This document shows, piece by piece, positions 1 through 9,569 of a DNA stretch of 64,000 nt. The notes beneath the pieces are model-generated. The model searched no databases. It was given only the letters and a program-made list of their open reading frames with translations, and had not been told where the DNA came from. Position numbers and translations under genes: made by a program. The stretch comes from CAYSCZ01 sp051155775 (GTDB taxonomy: Bacteria; Bacteroidota; Bacteroidia; Cytophagales; Cyclobacteriaceae), in contig DAXETV010000006.1 of NCBI GenBank assembly GCA_051155775.1, forward strand, positions 62,001-126,000, in the 5' to 3' direction. Positions within the stretch are counted from its first letter, which is position 1. Each line of letters starts with the position of its first letter.

Positions 1-227
1 TTTTAGCTTCTATCTTTGCCTTTCTTGGATCAAATATATCATCAAGTACTGTAGTAACAACATAAAGTGAAGCTCCTGAAAATAAAATAAAAAGCACTAA
101 AACGATTAATATTAATTTTGCATAATTAAAAATGATGGTTGTTTTTTCTGCAAAATTCTCTTCATTTCTAATGATTAATAAATATCTATTAGTAAGCCAG
201 TTGGTAAAGGTTTTCCTAGAAGCCAAG
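1..227 (-). CDS. M23-family envelope peptidase, N-terminal fragment
   Basis: Reading the minus strand from a TTG at 225-227 gives about 75 residues open to the window edge. They begin MASRKTFTNWLTNRY, continue with IIRNEENFAEKT, and then form one strong membrane helix (LILIVLVLFILFSGASLYVV) followed by a charged DPRKAKIEAK stretch. This N-terminal anchor resembles that of Bacteroidota membrane-bound M23 (LytM-type) peptidases; the catalytic domain would lie outside the window. An in-frame TAA lies three codons upstream of the TTG and no ATG is available, so TTG is the likely start. The gene is divergent from porW and probably shares the short AT-rich intergenic region with it. The family call rests on recalled resemblance of the anchor only. 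Confidence 0.6.
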
Positions 228-294
228 TTTATTACTTAAATTTTAAGACAAAATTAATATTAATAAGAATGTCGAGCGCGCTATCGTTAAAAAT

Positions 295-2898
295 ATGAAT
301 TTAAATTTATCCATGGTGTTAAGAAAGTTATTTCTTGTTCTTGCTTCCTCAATATTATTATTGAACTGTGCCCCTCAAAAGAACAATCCGTTAAGCAATG
401 CATTCCATAACACAACTGCTCATTTCAATGCGTATTTTATTGCGAATGAGAAGGTGAATGAGATCACCGATAAATTATTCGATGACTATGACTGGAATTA
501 TGATAAAGTCTTACCGATATATCCTGAGTTAGACTCAAACTTCAGTAGATCTGTAAATGCCCAAATAGAAGATATATTAGAGAAAACCTCGCTGGCAATA
601 AAATTACATCCGGGATCCAAATGGGAAGATGACAGCTACATACTACTTGGAAAAGCAAGGTTCTATAATGTAGAATACACAGATGCAATAGAAACTTTCA
701 AGTACGTTAATACCAAAAGTAATGATGATGATGCCAGACATGAGGCACTCGTTGAATTAATGCATACATTTTTATTCTATGAAGAAATAAATAATGCCCG
801 CGCTGTTTCTGATTTTCTGAAAAAAGAAAAACTTAATAAGGATAACCTCAAGAACCTGTATTTAAACAGAGCCTATTTCTTTCAATTGCTATCTGACCTG
901 GACAATACAGTTCAAAATTTAGTTTTAGCATCTCCTCTTATAAATGATAGAGAGGAGGCTAATCGTATCAATTTTACTATTGCCCAGATTTACCAAAATC
1001 AAAACAAAGACTCTCTAGCTTATAGGTATTATCATAAGGTACTTAAAAAGAATCCTTCTTTTGAAATATCTCTTTACAGTAAGTTAAACCAGGCACAAGT
1101 AACCAAACTGTCTCAATTAGGAGACTTAAAAAGAACCAGAAAGTACTTTGAAAAACTATTGGATGATATAAAGTACGAGGAATTTAATGATAAAATATAC
1201 TATGAGATGGGCAAGTTTGAAATGAAAAAGGGGAACAAGGAACTTGCCTTGGACCACATTAGGAGGTCAATCAAAGTAAGTACAAGCAACCCAAGGCAAA
1301 AAGGCTACTCATATCTCTACCTGGCTAAATATTATTACGACAGTATTAAAGATTATAACCTATCTAAAGCATACTATGATAGTACAGTATCTGTACTGCC
1401 AACTTCGGATGAATTATATAAACAAACCAGGAAGAAACAAGAAATACTTGTGGAGTTCACCAAGCACATCAATACGATCACAAGAAATGATAGTTTATTG
1501 AATCTTGCCAAAATGGATACCGAAAGACTAAATAACTTCCTAGATAACTATATAGCAAAAAAGGAACAAGAGGAAAGGCAAAAGCAAATTGCACTGCAAC
1601 AAGAAGAAGAAAAACAAAGGCAGAATAGAAATACGAATAATTTCAACCCATTTGACACAGAAGATGAAATTTCCATTGGGTCCAATCAACAAGGTGATGA
1701 TTGGTATTTCTATAACCAATCAGCGTTAAGTTCTGGCAGAAGCGAATTTGTAAAAATTTGGGGTGAGCGGAAGCTGGAAGATAATTGGAGAAGGTCTAAC
1801 AAAGAATCTTCATTAGAAGAGGAGGAAGAGGAAGAGGAAGAAACGGAATTAGCAGGAGAAGAAACGGTTGAATCATCAGATTCAATTAGCTTCACGATAA
1901 ATAAAGAAGATTTACTGGCTACAATTCCTTTTAACGAAAAAGACAAGAAACCTTTATTAGATGAACTTGAGGAAGCCTATTATAACGCCGGAAACATCTA
2001 TTACTTTGAATTAAAAGAAGTAAATAACGCTATAGCAACCTTCAATACCCTCATTAACAGGTTTCCGGAAACGGAATATAAAGCTGAAGTATTATACCAG
2101 CTATATCTTGCCAGTTTGGATTTAGACTCTTCCGAAGCCGTTGGTTATAAAAAAAGATTGCTAACTGAGTTTCCCACCAGTCTTTATGCAAAACTTGCAG
2201 AAAACCCCAATTATTGGGAGGACAGTTATTATGCTAATGAAAAGCTAAAAACCTATTACGAAGATGCCTTTGAACTTTATGAATTGAAGAATTATGATGA
2301 TGCACTTGCGCTGATTAATGCTGGCCTTAAAGAATATCCAAATGAAACGTTTAGTGATCATTTAGAATTGCTAAAGATCATGATCACCGGAAAAGTTGAA
2401 AACCTTTACACATACCAATACCAACTAAATAATTTCATTGAAAAATATTCTGAGAGTGATTTAAAACCATACGCTGAAAAACTAGTGAATGCCTCAGAAG
2501 AGTATCAAATAAATCTGGTAAACAGTACACCGGCAAATTATAAAAGAACAATCAATGAGACACATTACTTCGTAATAGCAGTAATGGATAAAAAATCAAT
2601 AAAACCTATAAATAATAAAATTGACAGTCTTCTAATTGATCACACTTCAACTAATGATTTGACTTTGGGAAACCTAATCCTTGATAGTAAATATTCTTTA
2701 TTAATGGTCAGTGAATTTCAAAATAGAGACACAGCCAGTGATTTTTATAAAATGCTATTAGGTTCAGATTTAATTAAAATCGATGAATCGACCAATATTT
2801 TTATTATTTCCAAAAGTAATTTCAGCACATTATTTGAAACAAAAGAGTTAGATACATATATGACATTTTACAGGGATAACTATAATCACGATGAATAA
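295..2898 (+). CDS. porW: Type IX secretion/gliding TPR lipoprotein PorW/SprE
   Basis: An 867-residue lipoprotein of the PorW/SprE family, which is needed for type IX secretion and is thought to link the GldK-N core to the outer-membrane parts. A signal peptide ends in a lipobox LLLN-C with Cys25, and ATG at residue 7 is an equally good start. After it come many TPR-like helical pairs (for example around residues 115-350 and 570-720). A low-complexity Glu run lies near residues 506-516, and an SPOR-like alpha/beta tail may follow residue 750. The family-typical NAFHNTTAHFNAYFIAN segment follows the lipobox. The stop overlaps the PBP1A start by 8 bases, so the two are probably co-translated. 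gldKLMN lies a few kilobases away, which supports the role. Confidence 0.85.
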   Translation: MNLNLSMVLRKLFLVLASSILLLNCAPQKNNPLSNAFHNTTAHFNAYFIANEKVNEITDKLFDDYDWNYDKVLPIYPELDSNFSRSVNAQIEDILEKTSLAIKLHPGSKWEDDSYILLGKARFYNVEYTDAIETFKYVNTKSNDDDARHEALVELMHTFLFYEEINNARAVSDFLKKEKLNKDNLKNLYLNRAYFFQLLSDLDNTVQNLVLASPLINDREEANRINFTIAQIYQNQNKDSLAYRYYHKVLKKNPSFEISLYSKLNQAQVTKLSQLGDLKRTRKYFEKLLDDIKYEEFNDKIYYEMGKFEMKKGNKELALDHIRRSIKVSTSNPRQKGYSYLYLAKYYYDSIKDYNLSKAYYDSTVSVLPTSDELYKQTRKKQEILVEFTKHINTITRNDSLLNLAKMDTERLNNFLDNYIAKKEQEERQKQIALQQEEEKQRQNRNTNNFNPFDTEDEISIGSNQQGDDWYFYNQSALSSGRSEFVKIWGERKLEDNWRRSNKESSLEEEEEEEEETELAGEETVESSDSISFTINKEDLLATIPFNEKDKKPLLDELEEAYYNAGNIYYFELKEVNNAIATFNTLINRFPETEYKAEVLYQLYLASLDLDSSEAVGYKKRLLTEFPTSLYAKLAENPNYWEDSYYANEKLKTYYEDAFELYELKNYDDALALINAGLKEYPNETFSDHLELLKIMITGKVENLYTYQYQLNNFIEKYSESDLKPYAEKLVNASEEYQINLVNSTPANYKRTINETHYFVIAVMDKKSIKPINNKIDSLLIDHTSTNDLTLGNLILDSKYSLLMVSEFQNRDTASDFYKMLLGSDLIKIDESTNIFIISKSNFSTLFETKELDTYMTFYRDNYNHDE

Positions 2899-5155
2899 GC
2901 TTTCTTCTATACTTATAAAATTTATCTGGATTTCATTCTTCTGCATAGTTGTTGGTCTGGGACTCTTTATCTACAGCGTCAGCATTGATGCTTTTGGGTT
3001 ATTTGGTGGGTTACCGAGCTTGGAAGTATTGGAAAAACCGGATCCTAACTTATCATCAGAATTGATATCCGCTGATGGAATCTCTTTAGGAAAATACTAT
3101 CGAAAAAATAGGACACCTGTAACATACGCTGATTTATCGCCGGATTTAGTTAAAACGTTATTAGCCACAGAGGATATTCGTTTCAATCAACATTCAGGTA
3201 TAGATTTAAGGGGCTTAGTAAGAGTTTTTGTTTATACAATAATTTTAAACCAGGATGCTGGAGGTGGTAGTACATTAACTCAGCAACTAGCCAAAAATTT
3301 GTTTAAAACAAGGACAGAACAATATGAGGGAAAGCTCAGTAATGTCCCCTTCCTTAATTTGGTCATAATAAAAGTTAAAGAGTGGATTGTATCTGTGATT
3401 CTGGAGCAATCATACACAAAGGAGGAAATTATTGCCATGTATTTAAATACCGTGGAATTTGGAAGTAATTCATATGGAATCAAGGTGGCCTCAAAAACAT
3501 TTTTCGATAAGTTGCCATCCGAGCTTAATTATGAAGAATCTGCCTTGTTGGTAGGAATGGTCAACGCACCAACTAGGTACAGCCCCATACTTAATCCTGA
3601 AAATGCTAAAAATAAACAAAAAGAAGTACTATATAATACCCATAAGTATGGATTCATCAATCGAAATCTCTATGACTCTTTAAGAGATAAACCAATCGTA
3701 CTTAACTATAAAGTTGACAACCATAACAAAGGAATTGCTACCTATTTCAGAAAAGTGGTTAAAAATTATCTCGTATACTGGACAAGGGAACATGGTTATG
3801 ACCTCTTTGAGGATGGTTTAAAAATCTATACAACCATAGACAGCAGATTACAGAAGTATGCTGAAAAATCTGTCGGGAAACAAATGGATATCCAACAGGA
3901 ATTGTTTGAGGAGCATTGGCAAGATAAAAATCCATGGATTGATGAAGAAGGCAATGAAATCGAAGGGTTCATTGAAAATGCTATAAAAAGAACCGAATAT
4001 TATAAATACCTTGTTAATAAATTTGGGGAAGGATCTGATTCAGTGGATTTCCATCTAAATAAACCAAAAAGAATGACAGTATTCAGTTGGAATGGTGAAA
4101 TAGATACTACATTCAGTATGATTGATTCCCTTAAATACTATAAAAGATTCCTGCAAGCTGGTTTTATGGCTATGGAACCAACAACCGGACAGATAAAAGC
4201 CTGGGTCGGAGGAATTAACCATAAGTATTTCAAGTATGACCATGTTATGCAAAGTAAGCGTCAACCCGGGTCTACTTTTAAACCCATTGTTTATGCCACA
4301 GCTATAGATCATGGATTTTCTCCTTGCTATCCCGTTCCTGATGCCTCCGTTACATTTAGCATGCCTGGTCAAGATCCACCAACATGGACCCCCGAAAATT
4401 GTTGTGGGCCTCCAACCGGAGAAATCATGACAATTCGTCAAGCGATGGCCAGATCTGTGAATTCAATCACTGCTTTTATGATGAAAAAGCTAGGGCCAGC
4501 AACTGTTGTTAAATACGCAGAAAGACTAGGAATCAGGAGCAACCTGGAGCCTGTACCCTCCTTAAGTCTTGGGTCTGCAGGGGAAGTTTCTCTTTATGAA
4601 ATGGTTTCAGTTTACTCTACTTTTGTTAATAAGGGGGTTTATACTAAACCTATTTATTTAACGCGTATTGAAGATAAAAATGGTTCTTTGATACACCAGT
4701 TTGTTCCTGAAACAAGAGAAGCGATAAATGAGGAAACAGCGTATATTATGCTTCATATGTTGAAAGGAGCTACCGAAGAGTCTGGCGGTACAGCTCGAGG
4801 ACTTGATATGGAATTAAGGATTAATAATGAAATAGGTGCTAAAACAGGTACTACGCAAAATGCATCTGATGGCTGGTTTATGGGTGTAACACAAGATTTG
4901 GTAGCTGGAGCATGGGTTGGAGGTGATGAGAGAAGCATTCATTTCAGGAATTGGTATATGGGCTCAGGAGCCAGGACAGCAATGCCTATCTGGGAAGAAT
5001 TCATGAAAAAAGTTTACAATGACCCATCACTACCATATAAAAAGAAGAAGTTTGAGAAACCAATAAGAGATCTTAGTATAGAAATAGACTGCGAAAACTA
5101 TAAATCCTACAATCAGAAAGACTCTTTGAATATTGAACCCGATGGATTCTTATAA
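2891..5155 (+). CDS. Bifunctional penicillin-binding protein 1A
   Basis: A 754-residue class A PBP that polymerises lipid II and cross-links peptidoglycan in the periplasm. One N-terminal membrane helix (about residues 6-30) precedes a GT51 glycosyltransferase domain with the EDIRFNQHSGID motif, GGSTLTQQLAKN (about residue 123 on) and the YLNTVEFGSNSYGI block. The transpeptidase domain carries the SxxK motif at S461-T-F-K464, SVN at S522-N524 and KTGT at K651-T654, so both activities look intact. It overlaps porW by 8 bases and uvrC by up to 23, forming a tight porW-PBP1A-uvrC operon. The length is usual for the family. Confidence 0.95.
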   Translation: MNKLSSILIKFIWISFFCIVVGLGLFIYSVSIDAFGLFGGLPSLEVLEKPDPNLSSELISADGISLGKYYRKNRTPVTYADLSPDLVKTLLATEDIRFNQHSGIDLRGLVRVFVYTIILNQDAGGGSTLTQQLAKNLFKTRTEQYEGKLSNVPFLNLVIIKVKEWIVSVILEQSYTKEEIIAMYLNTVEFGSNSYGIKVASKTFFDKLPSELNYEESALLVGMVNAPTRYSPILNPENAKNKQKEVLYNTHKYGFINRNLYDSLRDKPIVLNYKVDNHNKGIATYFRKVVKNYLVYWTREHGYDLFEDGLKIYTTIDSRLQKYAEKSVGKQMDIQQELFEEHWQDKNPWIDEEGNEIEGFIENAIKRTEYYKYLVNKFGEGSDSVDFHLNKPKRMTVFSWNGEIDTTFSMIDSLKYYKRFLQAGFMAMEPTTGQIKAWVGGINHKYFKYDHVMQSKRQPGSTFKPIVYATAIDHGFSPCYPVPDASVTFSMPGQDPPTWTPENCCGPPTGEIMTIRQAMARSVNSITAFMMKKLGPATVVKYAERLGIRSNLEPVPSLSLGSAGEVSLYEMVSVYSTFVNKGVYTKPIYLTRIEDKNGSLIHQFVPETREAINEETAYIMLHMLKGATEESGGTARGLDMELRINNEIGAKTGTTQNASDGWFMGVTQDLVAGAWVGGDERSIHFRNWYMGSGARTAMPIWEEFMKKVYNDPSLPYKKKKFEKPIRDLSIEIDCENYKSYNQKDSLNIEPDGFL

Positions 5156-6959
5156 TGGAGTTTCATCATATGAAAAAGATCTAAACATAAAAAACCTCCC
5201 TGAAGATCCCGGGGTCTATAAATTTTTTAACCCTCTTGATAAGCTTATATATGTTGGTAAAGCTAAAAATTTAAAAAAACGGGTAGCAAGTTATTTTAAT
5301 AGAGGAAATAATGGACGAAACCGGAAGACCAGGAAGCTAATAGAGGAGATATATAGAATTGAATATGTAGTGGTCAATTCAGAATTCGATGCTTTATTAT
5401 TAGAAAATAATTTCATAAAGCAATACCAACCAAAATATAATATCTTACTTAAGGATGATAAATCCTATCCCTTCATATGTATTACAAATGAGAGATTTCC
5501 TCAAATTTTTTATACAAGAAATAGGGATAGAAGCCAGGGTGAATTTTTTGGCCCCTACACAAGCGTCAGAGCAATGAAAAATATTCTAGAACTAGTCAGA
5601 AAATTATATCATATAAGAACCTGTAACTATAACCTTTCTGTAGAAAATATTAATAATAATAAATTCAAAGTGTGTCTTGAATATCATTTAGGAAATTGTC
5701 TAGGACCATGTGAAGGCTTACAACATGAAGGGTCATACAATGAAGAAATCGAAAACGCCAAGCTCGTGGTCAAGGGGAAACTCAATGACGTTCGGAAAAT
5801 TTTCATTGAAAAAATGAATAAATGTGCTGAATCACTCGATTATGAAAATGCAGAAAAATATAAACGAAAGCTACACTTAGTCGAAAAATTTCAAGCTAAA
5901 TCAATAATTATAAATGAAAGAATATCTGATATCGATATAATATCCTTAATAGAAGATAATGATGAGATATACATTAATTATATGATGATAATTGATGGTG
6001 CTATAAAAGTAAGTGATAATTATTATATAAATAACTTACTGGAAGAATCGCATAGTGACATAGCTAATCATGCACTTCTACATTTTAAAAAAAAATTTGA
6101 CAGCAATGCACGAGAAGTAATAACAAATGTTGAAGATTATAACTGCCTCATTGATCATTTAATAGTTTTTAAGCCAAAGATCGGAGATAAGAAAAAGCTT
6201 TTAGACCTGTCAATCAAAAATGTAAAACTATTTAAGCAAGAGAGATATAATAAAAAAGCGACATCAAGTAATGACCAGATATTGATTCAACTAAAATCAG
6301 ATTTGAATCTTCTTAGATTACCTGAAATTATCGAGTGTTTTGATAATTCGAACATCCAAGGTTCAAACCCGGTAGCATCCATGGTAATCTTTAAAAATGG
6401 CAAACCATTTAAGCAAAATTATCGACATTATAACATTAAAACAGTTGATGGACCTGATGACTTTAAATCAATGGCTGAGGTCATTTACAGAAGGTATGAT
6501 AGAATAATTAAAGAAAATCTACAACTACCGGATCTTATTGTAATTGATGGCGGAAAAGGTCAACTCAAATCAGCAATCAAGTCTTTGAAGGATTTAAATC
6601 TTTATGGTAAGATACCAATTATCGGTATTGCAAAAAGGCTAGAGGAAATCTATTTCCCTGAAGATAAAATACCGATCCACTTAGCAAAGAATTCAACATC
6701 CATAAAACTATTACAATATATTAGAAATGAAGCACACCGGTTTGCAATCAACTTTCATAGAAAGAAAAGGTCATCAAATCAAGCCTTGTCAAAGTTAGAC
6801 GCAATCAAAGGAATAGGAGAAAAAAGTAAAAACAAGTTATATCAAAAATTTCACTCAATAGACAGGATTAAAAAATTATCATTTGAAGATTTAAGTGGTA
6901 TTATTGGTGAGAAAAAAACGAAAATAATTTTCGAGGAAATAAAAAAAGGGTCTCTATAA
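5133..6959 (+). CDS. uvrC: Excinuclease ABC subunit C
   Basis: UvrC makes both incisions around a DNA lesion in nucleotide excision repair. The 608 residues show the GIY-YIG nuclease domain (GVYKFF, LIYVGKAKNLKKRV; about residues 24-100), a UvrB-binding UVR segment near residues 205-240, the RNase H-like nuclease domain (ECFDNSNIQG, VIDGGKGQL; about 385-540) and a C-terminal helix-hairpin-helix pair (IKGIGEKSKNKLY). The start at 5133 overlaps PBP1A; ATG at 5142 (MDSYNG) is equally possible and closer to family N-termini. It is last in the operon and is followed at once by a terminator shared with gldN. The partner uvrA is at 19.6-22.4 kb. Confidence 0.95.
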   Translation: MNPMDSYNGVSSYEKDLNIKNLPEDPGVYKFFNPLDKLIYVGKAKNLKKRVASYFNRGNNGRNRKTRKLIEEIYRIEYVVVNSEFDALLLENNFIKQYQPKYNILLKDDKSYPFICITNERFPQIFYTRNRDRSQGEFFGPYTSVRAMKNILELVRKLYHIRTCNYNLSVENINNNKFKVCLEYHLGNCLGPCEGLQHEGSYNEEIENAKLVVKGKLNDVRKIFIEKMNKCAESLDYENAEKYKRKLHLVEKFQAKSIIINERISDIDIISLIEDNDEIYINYMMIIDGAIKVSDNYYINNLLEESHSDIANHALLHFKKKFDSNAREVITNVEDYNCLIDHLIVFKPKIGDKKKLLDLSIKNVKLFKQERYNKKATSSNDQILIQLKSDLNLLRLPEIIECFDNSNIQGSNPVASMVIFKNGKPFKQNYRHYNIKTVDGPDDFKSMAEVIYRRYDRIIKENLQLPDLIVIDGGKGQLKSAIKSLKDLNLYGKIPIIGIAKRLEEIYFPEDKIPIHLAKNSTSIKLLQYIRNEAHRFAINFHRKKRSSNQALSKLDAIKGIGEKSKNKLYQKFHSIDRIKKLSFEDLSGIIGEKKTKIIFEEIKKGSL

Positions 6960-6976
6960 TAAAGACCCTTTTTATT
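6945..6976. terminator. Bidirectional terminator between uvrC and gldN
   Basis: A perfect 9-bp stem, AAAGGGTCT (6945-6953) with AGACCCTTT (6963-6971), is flanked by A-rich and T-rich runs. It begins inside the last uvrC codons and lies between convergent genes, so it can end transcripts from both sides. Confidence 0.8.
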
Positions 6977-6991
6977 AAAATGTCTATGCGA

Positions 6992-7870
6992 TCAATTTTC
7001 CCAAAGCTCGCTTTCAAAATCAGCAAGCTCATATTCTAATTGTTGAGAAGCAATTATACCTTCTCTTTGGGATTCATCGTAGGTCTCTGCAATTCTTTCG
7101 TCATCTGGATTATTAATCTTTGTCAAAATTGCACTCCACAACCTCAAATCAAAAGCATCTGCCAGATTCCTGTTTTGAGCAATATTATCAGGATTATACC
7201 ATACTGCACTCTCATCTTCATTAAACATCTTAACTAAATCTTTATATCGAAAAAAGGCAAGAGGTTTTTCGTATAGGGCAGGATTCTTGTCAGCTGGAAG
7301 AAATAATCCTATTGACATAATATCATTATACATCCTCGATCTATTTCTATCAAAGAATAAATCTTCTTTAATTTCTATGATAGAAAAGTCTCTTGGTGAA
7401 AATTCCTCGGGAGCTAATTCGATACCACCGCCACTACTTTCTTCACCGCCAGAATCATCTTCTCCACCTTCGTCTCCCCAAGACCCCCAATCATCACTGA
7501 AATCATCGGTGAAACCAGCAGCAGCTTCCTCTTCGCTCAGACCACCACCCTGTTCAGGAAGCTTTAGGTTCTCTAAAAATGTTTCTTTAGACATTCTCAC
7601 CTTTAATGAATCATTAGTATAAGGAAATAACTTACCAATCTTCACAGCTTCTATTATAATTCTAGAAAGCTCTCTATTTCTGGCAAAGAAGGGTTTATTT
7701 TGCTTCTCTTCTAAATCCATTCGCCACCAAAGTGTCTTTTTAAATAACTTCTGAGATTCATGTACTGGATTCACCGAATGAGGATTGTAACCAGAATTAT
7801 CCTGTGCGATTAATTGCCCACAAAAAATCAAAAATAAAACAAATACACTAACACAAATTTTCTTATTCAT
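6992..7870 (-). CDS. gldN: Type IX secretion ring protein GldN/PorN
   Basis: A 292-residue periplasmic protein of the GldN/PorN family, which forms the periplasmic ring with lipoprotein GldK. A signal peptide ends LIAQ-DN (cleavage near residue 22). The conserved core shows KKTLWWRMDLEEKQNKPFFARN and, after an insertion, SIIEIKEDLFFDRNRSRM. Between them lies a disordered Gly/Asp/Glu-rich segment (about residues 105-155) that looks longer than is common in the family. This is the last gene of the gldK-L-M-N series, 25 bases after gldM, and it ends at a bidirectional terminator. Confidence 0.9.
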   Translation of the reverse strand: MNKKICVSVFVLFLIFCGQLIAQDNSGYNPHSVNPVHESQKLFKKTLWWRMDLEEKQNKPFFARNRELSRIIIEAVKIGKLFPYTNDSLKVRMSKETFLENLKLPEQGGGLSEEEAAAGFTDDFSDDWGSWGDEGGEDDSGGEESSGGGIELAPEEFSPRDFSIIEIKEDLFFDRNRSRMYNDIMSIGLFLPADKNPALYEKPLAFFRYKDLVKMFNEDESAVWYNPDNIAQNRNLADAFDLRLWSAILTKINNPDDERIAETYDESQREGIIASQQLEYELADFESELWEN

Positions 7871-7895
7871 AAACTACCTGTTTTCAATAATAAAC

Positions 7896-9533
7896 TTAAT
7901 TTATTGAGAAGTTTATAATTCTAGGACTTACATTATTAAAATCCTCAACTTCTCCTCTAAAATTCATCCTTTGAACTTTCTTTATTTCAACAACTATGTT
8001 ATCACCTGGCCTCGCTTGTCCTCTAATCTGTCCCATATTTACTTCGGGACCTGATACTCTCGTCACAACAACCGCTCTTCCAGCTCTTACCAAAGCGACT
8101 TCTGCGCTTGTTACTCTAAAACGAGCATCTTTAGGTAAAAATTGTTGAAAGCTTTCATCTGGTATTGCTCTGAGCGTCATAGCTCTGGGAGCACCTTTGG
8201 TACCCCTTTTGACGTCTATAGGCCTTGATCCAGAGAAAACCTGAATTTCTGGTTTTGGTATTCTTCTAACTTTAAAATTTTGCGTTCCGACAGGATTTCC
8301 GTTGCTGGCAACATTCAAGGTAACTTCAGCCTTTTTGGGTACGACTGTTACAACACCTTTTTCATTACCTGGAATAGTAATTGCACCAGAAGCAGAAAAT
8401 GATGGATTGTAATTAGTTCCTAAAGCTGGAACCTGTACATCTAATTCATTACCACAATTAAAGTAAAGCGCTTGTACTGAGGCAGATTGAATTTGCATAA
8501 CAGGCTTAACGACATAGTAGGTTTCTTCACCAACGAATGTTGTGTCTCTACCTCCAGGGAGTGTTACAGTTATTGCGGTCTTGTAAGATTTTTCTGCCAC
8601 ACCCTCTTCATTATATTTTCCTGGAGTAGCAGTAAATTCAACTTTTCCCATTCCATCGGTTACCGGAATTGTTTTGCCATTTACAGTCATGGTTGGAGTG
8701 ACGCCAGATGAAGAAGCAGCAATAAACAATTCAGCATTATATTTAGTACCGGCGGCTACTCTTTTAGATTCAGGCCTTGTCATAGGAAGTATCTGATCAA
8801 ATTTAAGATCACCTGCACCTACTTTTCGCCTTAAGATATCCAATGCTATGGTTTCATAGGTCATAACCTGTGTTTCAAGTTCACTTACTGAGGCCAAACC
8901 AGCTGGTGTAGGGGAATTTTCGAAAGTAAGCTGAGCAAATTTCCTTCCTTTTTGATTAGGGTCATTCTTAAATAACTCACTTTCGTCTTCATCCTTCGCA
9001 ATTTTATCAAAACGTTGGAGTTCCGATTCCTCAACACCTACTTCGGATAAAGTCTCTCTAATAAATTTCGCGTAGTTATTTAACTTAGATTTAAGCTCTT
9101 GACCGTGACCTTCACCCCCTAATGCTTCATCCATCATGTAATGTCCTACCTTCTCGTAATCGGTTTTCCCTTTCATTTTAGAAAGATCATTGGGATCATC
9201 TCCTTCTATACCTCCGGTTATTTCGATAAAGGTATTTTTTAAATCCCGCATCTCTTTAATAATCCTGGAAGTCTCTTCTCGTACTTTGTCCGCTTGTTCA
9301 ACAACTTTCAAATCTTTTTCCCTGTTGCCAGATTCCTCAACTGTTTTTTTAATACTGCTAATGGTTTGCTTATTTCTTTCAGTACTTTGAGATACAGCTC
9401 TTTCTAAACTTTCGTTAATAAAAATGAATTTATCGATGACTGTGCTACTAACATTAAGCGCCAACAACGCCGTTAGTACCAGGTACATCAATCCAATCAT
9501 TTTTTGACGTGGGGTTTCATTTGCTCCTGCCAT
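7896..9533 (-). CDS. gldM: Type IX secretion motor-shaft protein GldM/PorM
   Basis: A 545-residue GldM/PorM protein. One N-terminal membrane helix (MIGLMYLVLTALLALNVS, about residues 12-29) anchors it beside GldL in the inner membrane. A helical D1 region (about 30-215) and beta-sandwich domains follow and reach across the periplasm to the GldK/GldN ring. The N-terminal GANETPRQKMIGLMYLVLTALLALN block is the family hallmark, and the C-terminal domain ends RGEVEDFNNVSPRIINFSIN. GldL and GldM form the proton-driven motor that powers secretion and gliding in studied relatives. It lies 36 bases downstream of gldL in the same operon. Confidence 0.95.
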   Translation of the reverse strand: MAGANETPRQKMIGLMYLVLTALLALNVSSTVIDKFIFINESLERAVSQSTERNKQTISSIKKTVEESGNREKDLKVVEQADKVREETSRIIKEMRDLKNTFIEITGGIEGDDPNDLSKMKGKTDYEKVGHYMMDEALGGEGHGQELKSKLNNYAKFIRETLSEVGVEESELQRFDKIAKDEDESELFKNDPNQKGRKFAQLTFENSPTPAGLASVSELETQVMTYETIALDILRRKVGAGDLKFDQILPMTRPESKRVAAGTKYNAELFIAASSSGVTPTMTVNGKTIPVTDGMGKVEFTATPGKYNEEGVAEKSYKTAITVTLPGGRDTTFVGEETYYVVKPVMQIQSASVQALYFNCGNELDVQVPALGTNYNPSFSASGAITIPGNEKGVVTVVPKKAEVTLNVASNGNPVGTQNFKVRRIPKPEIQVFSGSRPIDVKRGTKGAPRAMTLRAIPDESFQQFLPKDARFRVTSAEVALVRAGRAVVVTRVSGPEVNMGQIRGQARPGDNIVVEIKKVQRMNFRGEVEDFNNVSPRIINFSIN

Positions 9534-9569
9534 AATATTTCAGTTTATGGTATAATTTTCAATTAAACA

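Noticed and set aside
1812..1848. GAA/GAG-rich tract as a tandem DNA repeat
   Set aside because: It encodes a Glu run within PorW; codons vary and no longer repeat unit is present.
4055..4441. 128-residue minus-strand open frame within PBP1A
   Set aside because: It is antisense to the transpeptidase SxxK region, and no start signal or motif supports it.
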